Of a stretch of DNA of 58,564 nt, positions 10,201 through 18,700 are shown in pieces. This stretch comes from Planctomycetaceae bacterium (GTDB lineage Bacteria > Planctomycetota > Planctomycetia > Planctomycetales > Planctomycetaceae). Position 1 is the stretch's first letter. The number at the start of each line of letters is the position of its first letter. Below the pieces are notes generated by a model. The model ran no database searches. It worked only from the letters and a program-made list of their open reading frames with translations, and had not been told where the DNA came from. Where the stretch lies: the NCBI GenBank assembly GCA_002724315.1, contig PBOJ01000019.1:24796-83359 (forward strand), given 5' to 3'. A program made the position numbers and the translations under genes.

Positions 10201-10351
10201 GTTCGATGCGGAATCCCTCAGGGAGCCTGAGTTCGCGAACACTCTCCGAGGGGGATAACGGCAAAGGAGCCTTCGGCTCTGGCTGGTCAGCCGCGACGAC
10301 ACAGGCGATGCCACACGCCCAGATCACACACGCCTTGACGAGTTGGTTCAT
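7241..10351 (-). CDS. PVC-type heme-binding protein: dehydrogenase-like propeller, HEAT repeats, C-terminal cytochrome c
   Basis: This 1036-residue protein has a signal peptide (residues 1-21, CVVAAD). A membrane-bound-dehydrogenase-type propeller (about 40-460) carries two calcium-loop-like motifs, DSDGDGRMD (131) and DRDGDGKAE (173). HEAT-like helical repeats (about 470-870) and a C-terminal heme domain of the Planctomycetes putative heme-binding type follow. CLACH (Cys914, Cys917, His918) is the heme attachment site, and SLMP (Met1010) is the probable axial methionine. The start is the ATG at 10351, with GGAG upstream. A GTG at 10420 overlaps the stop of the preceding gene but precedes the signal poorly. 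It lies 65 bases downstream of the Rid-fusion gene and is probably co-transcribed. Likely an extracytoplasmic sugar/alcohol dehydrogenase-like redox protein; substrate unknown. Confidence 0.88.
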   Translation of the reverse strand: MNQLVKACVIWACGIACVVAADQPEPKAPLPLSPSESVRELRLPEGFRIELVASEPLVVEPSCVAFDGRGRMFVSEIHGFNLEGEIDVKELNKSGKVDRTVRRIRWERVGGPIAEQAKRGQFGTVKLLVDSDGDGRMDRADVWADRLPPCYGMLPLRDGLVVVCAPDILFLADRDGDGKAEVRETLLTGFRREFIERGINNPRWGLDNWIYVGSGGDGGTIRGPRLKTPVKLGRTDFRIKPDGSAIEPVTGTVRTFGWGMNAIGDRFTTAGGTPVSANLPLPYRYLGRNPFVSSPAVAYTASNYNRVFGVCPPHPWRVVRGRDPNWVKFYGQRETSGGYFTSGCGTEIYQGRLFPREMVGQLFCCEPSNNVIHRSGLTLDGSTYRARRKASEAASEFLASGDPWFRPVNLRVGPDGAMYIVDMYREIVEDYSAIPRFLQQRYGLAGGRKRGRIWRLIPEKAQLRPAVNWQEASNAVLLAALEDENAWRRFTAQRILITRGGRTAISGLTKLVRQGRSATGRLHALCTLDGLGVLRPPEIAAALGDSDLGVRLHGLRLSESVLPDNAETVGLVASLAAAPESRVRLQVALTLGESNTSAANTALLQLARRFGQQQWMSAAILSGARDRAADLLAGLLSEKTVGRGGRELVGPLAATLGGRRRFSEWGLVLEAVASHDVAVKTACLEGLTTGLGSDTEKHDGAEPTWTPLARLVTDRSPKIRYLAIGLASRLGFGSRPAVRREIRRAVGLAEDVRVPVPDRVKAIRTLAFASFEQVARTFEKVLNPGQPLDLQLTAVAAMNASNDRRAIEAMLAGWSRYTPRLRKDVLDAVMSREKRLPLLVGALERKTVAVAEMNASRREQLVASRNPKVSARARRLFVERPLETELRARVARYQKALVGKRDLKRGREVFARHCLACHRLKTEGHAVGPDLGGVIKKPDEAILLEFLNPSATIEPAFQSYTVVTTAGRIYTGTMAAESATSLTLRKEKGLTETVLRKEIESVKASAVSLMPSNLYEKIGPAEIADAIAYLRKALRP

Positions 10352-10416
10352 GTCAGATCTCCAGCCCGAGTTGCTCCGGCTCCGCCAAGGGAATGTGGTA
10401 GACAGGACGCCGCTGG

Positions 10417-13400
10417 TCACGGCGAGGCCAAGCCCGTGGCAATCATGTCAACCGAGATCGTCTGCCCCTTGAACCCGACACCGCTGACCATCGCCTTTGA
10501 GGCTGCCGGTGGCCGCTTGGGATCATAAAGAGACGGTCGCAGCCGGTTCAGTTCCCCACTGGAACCCGGAGTCGTCACGTAGTAGGTCGCCTTGGCCAGG
10601 TGACGCAAATCCGACCGATGGGGCAACAGGCCGGACTTCAACTGGTCGAACACCGACTTCACCTGTGACGCGTCAGACTGTTGGCCCGTCGAACGCAATC
10701 CGGCCACGTAAATCCGGTTCTGGCTGTGGATGGTCGCCACGCGGCTGAAGACCGGTGACGACGACAAATCCGGCGGCGTCGCAAAACTCAGCGGTTCCTT
10801 CGATCGGATTCCGGGACGCCAGGCCACCACTTCGATCTCAATGGGCAGTGAACCGTGCTGCCATTCCACCAGGCTGACCGGCGGAATCGTCTCGCCGGCA
10901 AACACACTGGCAATCGCATCCATCACTGTCGCGGCGTCCTTGACCGGATTGGCAAAGCACTTGATCTGAACAATGTCCTGCTTGCGGACCTTCATGAATT
11001 CCAGGGTCGCAAAGAGTCCTCTCATCGTTGCCGTCGTCGCCACCGACAGAGATCCGGGCCGCGCTTGTCCCGACACGTAAACCACGTCTCCCCGCGGCAA
11101 AACACTCGACCGGGCAAACCGCGACGCACGGCCCTTCTGGACACCCGGCGTGTGCTTCACCCCGTCGGTGGCCTGCACCTGCTGGGCCGGAAAAACCGCG
11201 TCGATTGCCACCCTGGCCCGGGGATCAGCCAACGGTGTCTGGACATGAGCCACGGCTGGCCGACAACCTGTCGGCAACCAGATCTCCAGGGATTTCTCCA
11301 CGACCTGCCGCACCGGTCGACCGGTCACATACACGTTGAGTTTGACGAGTTGGCTCCGAGGTGTCCGATACCCGCTCATCAAGGCATCCAGTTGATCCAG
11401 GACCGACCGGATCTGCTCTTCCGCATTGTCGGCTCGACTCCCGGGCAGCAGCTGAGTCGTGTGGACCAAGTGAGCATTCTCCACGCCAACCGCAACCGTT
11501 GGACCATTTTCCCCGTCAACCTGTGTTCTCCTGAGCAGAAACCGGGATGCCGGCTGGGGACGAGAGAGTTCCAGCAGGGCCTGCGCCGACCGATAACGGA
11601 CATCCGGAAACGAATCGTCCAGCAGGCCGACCAGCAGGGGAATCGCCCTGACCATCCTCGCTTCGCCTGCGAACACGGCGGCGTAGGTGCGGATATCCGG
11701 GCGATCGGACACCAGATTCTTCATCAGCACCCGTCGTCCGGACGCGTCACCCAGAAGTGCCAGTCCGTGTTCGAAATAACATCGGCTCAGTGGATCCTTG
11801 ATCGGTTTGATCCCTCGTTTCAGCCGCGAAACGTCGGTGCGATCACCGACCCTCGCAACGATCCACGCGGCGATTCTCGAGATCTTGTCGTCCGGATTCA
11901 CCAGCTGGTTCCGGACGAAATCCAGCGCATCACCGCGTCCAGATCTCGCCAGGGCAGCTGCGGCCATCAACCGGAGAATCATGTTGTCACTGGTCTTCCA
12001 CGCCCGCTCCAGATCACGTCCATCTCCACAGCCGTGCACCTTGTAGAGGCTTTCGGCGGCATGGACGTGACCGTGAGAATCTTTCGCACCAAGGATACGA
12101 ACCATCTCGTCAACGTATTTCCTCGCCCCGGCGCGGACCAGTTCTCGTGCCAGCCCACACCTTTTCTGTGAGTCGTTTTCCTCATCGAGCTTCGGACGCA
12201 GGAAGTCAATCACGACCTGTTGCCGTCCGCCCAGCGTCAGGCCTTCGGCCGCGTGGATCGCCGGCCAAAAGTCCTCACCTCGCAAACCATCCTCGAGAAC
12301 CTTCAGGCAGCGATCCTGCACGGACTTCGAGACCTGCGGTTTCCTTGGTGCTGACGATTTGTCCTTGGCGGAAAACTTCAGTGCATACAGATCCGCCTCA
12401 CGGAGAACAAATCGCAGGCGAATCGGTTGGCCAACCAGGCGGGCCACGCTCGAGGTCGATTTCCACTCGACCGGATAATCCACCGCATCACCGAAGATCT
12501 CGTGAGACTCGGCCAGCACAAAACCGGGAATGGGTTTTCCTGCGGCATCCAGAATTTCCACTCGAACCGAACCCGCTGCCGATGTCGCCACGTTGACCGA
12601 CAACCGGTCGCCACGAAAACGGAACGGTCGGGTGATCAACTCGCCACCCTCGCGAGGCGCAAACAACGACGCGAACCCGTCGATCCTCAACGAGTACCGC
12701 CTTAGCCGCGACGTCTTTCCTGTGAAGTAGCTTTCGGTGGCATACATCGACAACTCCCGGGGACTGTCATCCTCGGGAGAATCGGTTTCCACCATCTGCC
12801 ACGCCATGTAGTTGTCGCCGTAGGCCCAATTGTGCCGGGTTCTCAGGCCGGGTCTCAGGAAAGCCTGGTTCCACCGATGGAACCTCCGACCATCGCGACT
12901 GGTCATCAGGACCGTGTCAGTCACCGCAGATCCATACCGCTTGTTGGACCGCGATCTCTGCTCTCGCAGTTTCAACGACGGCAGCCGCCTGGTGCCCGGC
13001 ACCCACCCGCGATCCACGTAGCGAACGGGAAACCCGATCAGCAGATGAGGGGCGCGGTAATAGGGGAGAATCTGGTTGGTGTAGAGCTGTTCAACAGGAG
13101 TCCCCGGATATTCCAGCCAGTCTCGCCTGGTCCAGTTCACGAGATCCTCGGAGGTGGCCGTCCTGATGCCACGGATTTTTCCATCGAAGTCTCGGACGAA
13201 GCTGCGGTACTTGCCAATGCGAGAGTCCCAGAAGGCGATGTTCTGGGTATCGAAGGCATGACCGGTCATGACCGGCTTCGAATTGTTCATCGGTGTCCAT
13301 CGGAGACCGTCGGGCGACTGGAAGGCATACAGTCCCGGCGGTTTGTTCCCGTAACCGATCGCCTTGTATTTCGCTTCCGGCTTCACGCTGGGATTGTCGT

Positions 13401-13923
13401 CCTTGAAAACCGAGAAATCGTGCGGCTGCTGGCCGTTGATTTCGGACAACACGATGTTGTTCTGCCTGGATCCGGCGTGCTCGAAGAAACCGAGTTTCGG
13501 CTTCACCCAGTGAATTCCGTCCTTGCTCTCGGCGTAGGCAATTCGCAGTGGGTGTGACTGGTTGCCGTCCGAGGGAATGTGCCAGGCGTGGTAGTACATC
13601 CGGTATCGCCCGGTCCCGCGATACCCCTTGTCGAAGAACACGGTGTAATAGTTGCAGCCGTTCCCTTCCCACGGCGCGTCGTGGACGATCGCGATCTCGC
13701 GCCGGACGGGATTGTGGAGTCGCAGGCGAGCGGCACCGACCAGGCGATCCACCAGGAAGTTGTCGATCATCAGTTCGCGGCGCGAACCAATATCACGAAT
13801 CTCGTCGGTTTTCGGCGCTGCGGTTGCGAGCGGGAGTCCACCGATCCCCGTCAGCCCGGCTGCCAGCCACACCAAGGCAGTTGTCCGTCCGAAGCCACAC
13901 CGGATCTCGTTCGCTGTCCTCAT
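10417..13923 (-). CDS. Exported fusion: glycosidase-like propeller, HEAT repeats and three Rid (YjgF) domains
   Basis: This 1168-residue protein has a signal peptide (residues 14-36, PLATAAPK). Residues about 40-520 are a GH32/43-like five-bladed propeller plus a beta-sandwich tail ending EADLYALKF. Blade motifs are YAESKDGIHWVKPKLG (130) and FQSPDGLRWTPM (201). Residues about 535-790 are HEAT-like helices. Three Rid/YjgF-family domains follow at about 807-915, 936-1036 and 1055-1168. The first keeps an Arg (Arg888, GCRPAVAHV) where RidA has its carboxylate-binding Arg105. The second has YVSGQARPG but PVS, and the third ASK, at that place. The start ATG at 13923 has AGGAG eight bases upstream. 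The frame is continuous, so the fusion is real as read. The function is unknown. Confidence 0.85.
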   Translation of the reverse strand: MRTANEIRCGFGRTTALVWLAAGLTGIGGLPLATAAPKTDEIRDIGSRRELMIDNFLVDRLVGAARLRLHNPVRREIAIVHDAPWEGNGCNYYTVFFDKGYRGTGRYRMYYHAWHIPSDGNQSHPLRIAYAESKDGIHWVKPKLGFFEHAGSRQNNIVLSEINGQQPHDFSVFKDDNPSVKPEAKYKAIGYGNKPPGLYAFQSPDGLRWTPMNNSKPVMTGHAFDTQNIAFWDSRIGKYRSFVRDFDGKIRGIRTATSEDLVNWTRRDWLEYPGTPVEQLYTNQILPYYRAPHLLIGFPVRYVDRGWVPGTRRLPSLKLREQRSRSNKRYGSAVTDTVLMTSRDGRRFHRWNQAFLRPGLRTRHNWAYGDNYMAWQMVETDSPEDDSPRELSMYATESYFTGKTSRLRRYSLRIDGFASLFAPREGGELITRPFRFRGDRLSVNVATSAAGSVRVEILDAAGKPIPGFVLAESHEIFGDAVDYPVEWKSTSSVARLVGQPIRLRFVLREADLYALKFSAKDKSSAPRKPQVSKSVQDRCLKVLEDGLRGEDFWPAIHAAEGLTLGGRQQVVIDFLRPKLDEENDSQKRCGLARELVRAGARKYVDEMVRILGAKDSHGHVHAAESLYKVHGCGDGRDLERAWKTSDNMILRLMAAAALARSGRGDALDFVRNQLVNPDDKISRIAAWIVARVGDRTDVSRLKRGIKPIKDPLSRCYFEHGLALLGDASGRRVLMKNLVSDRPDIRTYAAVFAGEARMVRAIPLLVGLLDDSFPDVRYRSAQALLELSRPQPASRFLLRRTQVDGENGPTVAVGVENAHLVHTTQLLPGSRADNAEEQIRSVLDQLDALMSGYRTPRSQLVKLNVYVTGRPVRQVVEKSLEIWLPTGCRPAVAHVQTPLADPRARVAIDAVFPAQQVQATDGVKHTPGVQKGRASRFARSSVLPRGDVVYVSGQARPGSLSVATTATMRGLFATLEFMKVRKQDIVQIKCFANPVKDAATVMDAIASVFAGETIPPVSLVEWQHGSLPIEIEVVAWRPGIRSKEPLSFATPPDLSSSPVFSRVATIHSQNRIYVAGLRSTGQQSDASQVKSVFDQLKSGLLPHRSDLRHLAKATYYVTTPGSSGELNRLRPSLYDPKRPPAASKAMVSGVGFKGQTISVDMIATGLASP

Positions 13924-14041
13924 CCCGGAATCTCCTGACATTCGAAGATCGACGTTGCGCACTCCAACATGCCGACGGCATTAGCCACCATCGACGGACA
14001 CCCGAGGTGCCGCCGCGTGATCCCGGCAGTCGCACGCCATT

Positions 14042-15214
14042 TTACGGAGCAGCGCTGACTCGGACCTTGTCCGGCAACTCACCGCACATGCCCAGCGCCA
14101 ACAGCGGGTAGCAGCTGCCGCTGAAGGTGATGTAGTGGAAACCATCGGTGTTCAGCGAACGAGTCCACCAGCGACCCGACTGCCGCTGGTTCTTTTTCAG
14201 CCACTTCACACCTCGCTGGATCCGCTGATCCTTGGACGCAATACCGGCCTCACGGAGGACCAACAGGACCAGGCCCGTCTGGTGACCGTCGCTGGGCGGG
14301 TTCTTGAATTCGGGCTCTGCCTTCAATTTCGCGGCCCGGCTGCCATCACCCCATGTCTCTGGCGTGGCAAACGTGCGGATCGACCAGCCCCCATCCGGCT
14401 GCTGGTGCTTGACGACCATGTCGATCAGCGCCTGTCGCTTCTTCGCGTCCACCAGGCCGGGCACGCGGGTCGATGTCCACAGCAACAGCAGACGGCCGTA
14501 GTCGTGAGGCGGCTTGGTGGTCTTGAGATAGTTGTGCGTCTTGGCAACCCGGGCCATCAGGTCGCTGTCCTTGAGCCCTGCCAGCCATCCGGGAGCCGCC
14601 TCGAGTGCCATGGCAGCGACCGTTGTGCCGTGGTAGGCACTGGATTCGAAAGGGGGCCAGCAACCGATGTTGTTGAATGCGCCGTTGTCAGACTGAAGCG
14701 AGAGCATCAGCCGAAGGGCCTCGTCGGTTTCCAGAGAAAGTTTCCCGGTGACGTGCTTGTCCCATTCGGCCAGTCCGCCGGCAAGGTAAGCCACCTGGGT
14801 GGGCCGAATCCCCTTTCGCAGCGCCTCGATCTTCATCTTCTTCATCTTGGCCAGGTCTTTGACCAGGTTCATGCGGAGAGCCGGATCGGGCTTGCCGAGA
14901 TACGTCGAGAGGGACGGACGCATCACGCCGTAGACGCCGGAGGTGTGGCAAGCGATACATTTTCGCTTCTTCCACCACAGCTTGTTGCCTTTCTCGATGT
15001 AAGCGGCGGCCTTGGCGGCCGAGAACTCCTTGAGCACAGGTTCATCGATGGACGCACCCGGAATCGACTCCTTCTCGAAGTCATATTGCGGTTTCTGTGC
15101 CTTCTTGGCTTTGGGCTTGTCCTGGGCAACTCCGGTCTCGAGACCGATCCCATTCACAACCACGGTGGCCACCAACGACAGTCCGACAATCACCGAGCCC
15201 AATCGCACGTTCAT
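14042..15214 (-). CDS. Exported terpene-cyclase-fold (alpha/alpha-barrel) protein with CXXCH motif
   Basis: This 390-residue protein has a signal peptide (residues 7-29). A Lys/Ala-rich linker and a single CIACH motif follow (Cys86, Cys89, His90), which is a c-type heme attachment sequence. The rest is helical, with repeats like those in the prenyltransferase/squalene oxidase fold: QSDNGAFNN near 181, QQPDGGWSIRTF near 274, GHQTGLVLLVLREAG near 310 and GVKWLKKNQRQSGRWW near 340. I see no intact DXDD cyclase motif, so it is probably not a functional triterpene cyclase. The start ATG at 15214 has AAGGAG upstream; longer in-frame upstream codons are low-complexity Arg/Pro and look non-coding. 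It is the first minus-strand gene before the Rid fusion, 118 bases apart. Confidence 0.8.
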   Translation of the reverse strand: MNVRLGSVIVGLSLVATVVVNGIGLETGVAQDKPKAKKAQKPQYDFEKESIPGASIDEPVLKEFSAAKAAAYIEKGNKLWWKKRKCIACHTSGVYGVMRPSLSTYLGKPDPALRMNLVKDLAKMKKMKIEALRKGIRPTQVAYLAGGLAEWDKHVTGKLSLETDEALRLMLSLQSDNGAFNNIGCWPPFESSAYHGTTVAAMALEAAPGWLAGLKDSDLMARVAKTHNYLKTTKPPHDYGRLLLLWTSTRVPGLVDAKKRQALIDMVVKHQQPDGGWSIRTFATPETWGDGSRAAKLKAEPEFKNPPSDGHQTGLVLLVLREAGIASKDQRIQRGVKWLKKNQRQSGRWWTRSLNTDGFHYITFSGSCYPLLALGMCGELPDKVRVSAAP

Positions 15215-15348
15215 CTGCCCTACTCCTTCGAGAAACTCGTGTCCAAGACTTGCCCTCGGACCACACGGGCCTGATGCTAACCGTTGTCCACGGGTGATTC
15301 CATTCCGCAACGGCCGTGGAAGCAATTCAGACTGCAGGGAGTGAGACG

Positions 15349-15813
15349 ATGGCACTGGCGACGTTCGGAGCGGGCTGTTTCTGGGGAGTGGAGGTGGCCT
15401 TTCGGCAGGTGCCGGGCGTGAGTGACGCAGCCGTGGGTTACTGCGGCGGAACTCTCGAAAACCCCACCTACCAGGATGTGTGCACAGGGACGACCGGTCA
15501 CGCCGAGGTGGTGGAAGTCGAATTCGATCCCGACCAGGTCGCGTTCGAGACACTCCTGGACCTGTTCTGGAAATGCCACGACCCAACGACACTCAACCGG
15601 CAGGGACCCGACGTCGGCACGCAATACCGGTCGGCCATCTTCTTCCATTCCCCCGAGCAACAGCAGGTCGCCGAAGTCTCCCGGGCCGCAGCCCAGGAAC
15701 GGATCCCTCGCCCCATCGCCACCGAGATCACCGAGGCGTCGACCTTCTACCGTGCCGAGGAGTACCACCAGCAGTACCTCGAAAAACGAGGCCTGGGCAG
15801 TTGCCACCTGTAG
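15349..15813 (+). CDS. msrA: Peptide-methionine (S)-S-oxide reductase
   Basis: This 154-residue MsrA has the catalytic motif GCFWG (Cys10 from the ATG at 15349). The VGYCGG segment near 33, the family's TGHAEVVEV near 52, and the YRSAIFF stretch near 95 follow. A cysteine near the C-terminus (GLGSCHL) is a candidate resolving residue. The enzyme reduces methionine-S-sulfoxide in proteins using thioredoxin. There is no signal peptide, so it is cytoplasmic. GGGAG lies eight bases upstream of this ATG. An in-frame alternative start at 15316 would add eleven residues that are not family-like. It ends 11 bases from the convergent esterase gene. Confidence 0.95.
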   Translation: MALATFGAGCFWGVEVAFRQVPGVSDAAVGYCGGTLENPTYQDVCTGTTGHAEVVEVEFDPDQVAFETLLDLFWKCHDPTTLNRQGPDVGTQYRSAIFFHSPEQQQVAEVSRAAAQERIPRPIATEITEASTFYRAEEYHQQYLEKRGLGSCHL

Positions 15814-15824
15814 CGGACGACTCG

Positions 15825-17831
15825 CTACGAACCAGCCTCTATCGACAGTGACTTCGCCGCCTTCATCACCCGGTACGTCGCCAGGGTGTGCTTCAGCTCT
15901 CGGCGGGCGGCACCCGCTCCGAGCGGTTTCCCCCCGGCGGTGGCCGGGTTGACGACCCGCAACGGACGAGGCGCCAGCAGCGACATCCACTGTGGCAGAT
16001 CCCCGACCGTCTTCAGGCTTCCGGGAATCAACGTCCCGATCGGTCCATCTCCGTACGGCTGATCGGTGATCACCGACACGGGAGCGCCGTGAGTATGCAC
16101 TTCACCGATTCTCGAATCGATCGCGGCAGCCACAACGGCCAGCGGCCCTGCCCCGCCCCGCCCCACAGCACGGACTTTCGGCAGAGGCCCCTTGTAGACC
16201 AGCTTGCCGAGTCCATCCAGTGCACGACGAATGTCGGAAACCCACTGGGTGATCAACGGTCGGCCGATCCACATCGCCCACTGGCTGGAGTTGTGGTCAA
16301 GGGCACGCCGAACCCGGTTCCCCTTGGGTGCCAGCGAGCCGGTGGCCCGCAATTCCACCACGGCCACATCCCACCCCGCCTTCAGCGTCCCCGTGTACTC
16401 CATCGACTTCACGGCCGACATCGCACCGTCCAGGTCCAGGACCAGTGCCAGCCCCGGCGAGGATTCTCCACCCGGACGCCACCGAGTGGTCACCGTGATT
16501 CCCGGCTCGACCTCCAGTTGCAGGGTGACCGACTCACCGGACTTGGTCACCTGGACTTTGCCGCCATCCGTTTTCTTTCCGGGCACCCGGCACAGCCGTT
16601 TCAGGTGCGCCACCCGCCATTCGGCCTCCGACTCCCAGTGTTCGGCGTGGACAGGTTCCACCTGCTTCTTCATCGCCTCACCGGCCAGTTGTCGAGCGTA
16701 TTGCGGCAGGCTGATATGCGTCCGGGGACGCGAACTCTTCGGCCAGACCCTCACAGCTTCCCGATCTTCCGGATTCAGTTTCGGTTCCGGGATCGGTGAC
16801 CCGTCACCAATCTCCTTCAGGTGCCTGGTCATCCAGCCGTACATCGCCTCTCGCATCGGCTGGTTGTAGTCGTGCCCCGAATTGACCGGCACATGCCGGA
16901 TGGCATCGCTCCGGTCGTACAGTTCAAAGACCGGACGGGCCCCGGCGATCGACTTCTTCGCCTCCCGAACCGAAAACTGCACGGCGTCCCGGGTGGCGTT
17001 GATCACCATCAGGGCCCGGGGAGCAACCAGGCCCAGCACCTGCCATTGGTCGGCAAAGGTCAACACGCCGGGAACCAGTTCGCACATGCAGCAGGCAGCC
17101 CCGAGATAGGCCTGGTAGTTGCCGACCGAACAGACCGGCACCACGCACTTCAATCGCTCGTCCAATGCCCCGGCATAAATCGTCTGGTTGCCACCTCCGG
17201 AGGTCCCCGTCACGCCCAGGCGTTCCGGATCAACCTCGGGGCGTGTCTGCAGGTAATCCACTGCGCGCATGTTCTCCTGGACCTGGATCCCGCACAACAG
17301 AGTGCCCGTCGGCCACAACGTCGCGGCCACCATCTCGCCGTGGTATTCGCCGAGCCCGGTCTTCAGCCCGCGTTCACCAGCACCGAAGGCATCGACGGCA
17401 AGCACAAAGAAACCGAGTTTGGCGAGGCCGATGCAGCGGGACTGAACGACCGGGTCCTGCTTCGCACCGCTCCAGTGACCATGCACGCACAACACCGCCG
17501 GCATTCGCTTTGCCTTTCCGGGAGACGCCTCGGGCACATAGGCATTGGCCGGCATCTCGATCCAACCGTCGCCGGTGCGAATCGTCCGCAGCACCAGGTG
17601 CTCGATCCGGTAACCATCCCGTTTCTGCTCACGGATCTTGCGGACCGGCACCGGCCCCGGTTTGTCGGTCGACAGGCCAATCGCCTGGACCAGGTTCTTA
17701 CGGACGGTTGTCCTCAGGTCCTTCCAGTGATCCAGTGTCTTCGGGATCGCCTCACCGTTTCTCAGTTCGCGAGCCGACCGACGAATGAACTCGAGAAATT
17801 CTCCCGATCGCGCTGCACCAGTCTCTGCCAT
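15825..17831 (-). CDS. Two-part acetyl-xylan-esterase-like alpha/beta hydrolase
   Basis: This 668-residue protein has an N-terminal alpha/beta hydrolase (about 60-345) of the large acetyl xylan esterase / Abhydrolase_7 type. It has oxyanion region LCVHGHWSG (114), nucleophile GTSGGG (Ser211), acid candidate Asp282 in NATRDAV, and His320 in NSGHDYNQ. The C-terminal half (about 440-640) resembles a second, degenerate hydrolase domain: it has APRPLRVVNP but no clear nucleophile elbow. No classical signal peptide is visible, which is odd for an esterase expected to act on polysaccharide; a cytoplasmic role or a missed upstream start are both possible. It lies 52 bases downstream of yaaA on the same strand. 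Confidence 0.75.
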   Translation of the reverse strand: MAETGAARSGEFLEFIRRSARELRNGEAIPKTLDHWKDLRTTVRKNLVQAIGLSTDKPGPVPVRKIREQKRDGYRIEHLVLRTIRTGDGWIEMPANAYVPEASPGKAKRMPAVLCVHGHWSGAKQDPVVQSRCIGLAKLGFFVLAVDAFGAGERGLKTGLGEYHGEMVAATLWPTGTLLCGIQVQENMRAVDYLQTRPEVDPERLGVTGTSGGGNQTIYAGALDERLKCVVPVCSVGNYQAYLGAACCMCELVPGVLTFADQWQVLGLVAPRALMVINATRDAVQFSVREAKKSIAGARPVFELYDRSDAIRHVPVNSGHDYNQPMREAMYGWMTRHLKEIGDGSPIPEPKLNPEDREAVRVWPKSSRPRTHISLPQYARQLAGEAMKKQVEPVHAEHWESEAEWRVAHLKRLCRVPGKKTDGGKVQVTKSGESVTLQLEVEPGITVTTRWRPGGESSPGLALVLDLDGAMSAVKSMEYTGTLKAGWDVAVVELRATGSLAPKGNRVRRALDHNSSQWAMWIGRPLITQWVSDIRRALDGLGKLVYKGPLPKVRAVGRGGAGPLAVVAAAIDSRIGEVHTHGAPVSVITDQPYGDGPIGTLIPGSLKTVGDLPQWMSLLAPRPLRVVNPATAGGKPLGAGAARRELKHTLATYRVMKAAKSLSIEAGS

Positions 17832-17883
17832 GACAACAGTATCCCGTCAGAAAAGAATCGCACCGAAATCGGCCGTTCGCCGC

Positions 17884-18657
17884 TCAGGCTTTTGACCGTG
17901 TGAAGACGTATTCGACATCCGAAGACCGCTCGCCGTCAAACCGGTAGCCCTCGAGATCAAACGATTTCATCTCCGCGGGAACCGTCAGCCTGTTGCGGAT
18001 CACGTACGAAGCCATCAACCCCCGAGCTTTCTTGGCAAAGGCCGAGACCGGCCGCACGCGACCGTCTCGATCTTCGAGAAAGGAAGCCGTGACCATTTCG
18101 GCTCCCAGGGCCGAGAAATCAACCGCCTTGGAATATTCACCCGAGGCGAGGTTGACCAGCACTCCGTCACCACCGCGTTTCAATTGCCGCGCCAGCGCAC
18201 CGGTAACTGTATCCGTCCAGAAGTCGTAGAGTGTCTCGCCAACCGAGGTTTCGAGTTTCATGGCCATCTCGAGCCGGTACGGCTGGATCAAGTCCAGTGG
18301 CCTCAGAATCCCATAGAGTCCCGAGAGGATTCTCAACGAGTCCTGGGCGAACGCGAAATCGTCGTCGGAGAATCCCGACGCATCCAACCCGACATAGGCA
18401 TTGCCACGGTAGGCCAGGACAGCCGGTCGGGCATTGCGGACTGTCGGTCGCTGCTGCCAGTCCGAGTATTGCCGATGGGTGGTTTCGGCCAGTTCCGGCT
18501 TCAACTTCATGCGACCGGCCAGTTCGGTCCGGGACAGTTTCAGCAGCGACGAGATCACCTCAGAGGACTGCTTGCTGAAGGCCGGGGTCGAACGCCGCCG
18601 GGTCGGCAGGGATGACTCGAAATCAAGAGTCTTGGCCGGCGAGAGGATCATCAGCAT
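17884..18657 (-). CDS. yaaA: Peroxide stress protein YaaA
   Basis: This 257-residue protein matches the YaaA/DUF328 family along its length. The N-terminal ILSPAKTLDF signature begins at residue 3, followed by LYGILRPLDLIQPYRLEM near 130, VNLASGEYSKAVD near 177 and FAKKARGLMASYVI near 216. In Escherichia coli YaaA belongs to the OxyR regulon and lowers free iron and peroxide damage. A later structural study showed DNA binding. Here it sits 43 bases after a DJ-1-like gene on the same strand, which fits a stress-protection pair. The start is the ATG at 18657, before the family motif, with AAAGGA upstream. Confidence 0.93.
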   Translation of the reverse strand: MLMILSPAKTLDFESSLPTRRRSTPAFSKQSSEVISSLLKLSRTELAGRMKLKPELAETTHRQYSDWQQRPTVRNARPAVLAYRGNAYVGLDASGFSDDDFAFAQDSLRILSGLYGILRPLDLIQPYRLEMAMKLETSVGETLYDFWTDTVTGALARQLKRGGDGVLVNLASGEYSKAVDFSALGAEMVTASFLEDRDGRVRPVSAFAKKARGLMASYVIRNRLTVPAEMKSFDLEGYRFDGERSSDVEYVFTRSKA

Positions 18658-18700
18658 CGGTCGCGTCCTTTCGAGAGCGTGCTGCATGCGTTGGAGAAAT

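Noticed and set aside
14042..15214. Calling this protein a squalene-hopene cyclase
   Set aside because: It has the toroid repeats but is too short, lacks a visible DXDD motif and carries a signal peptide plus CXXCH.
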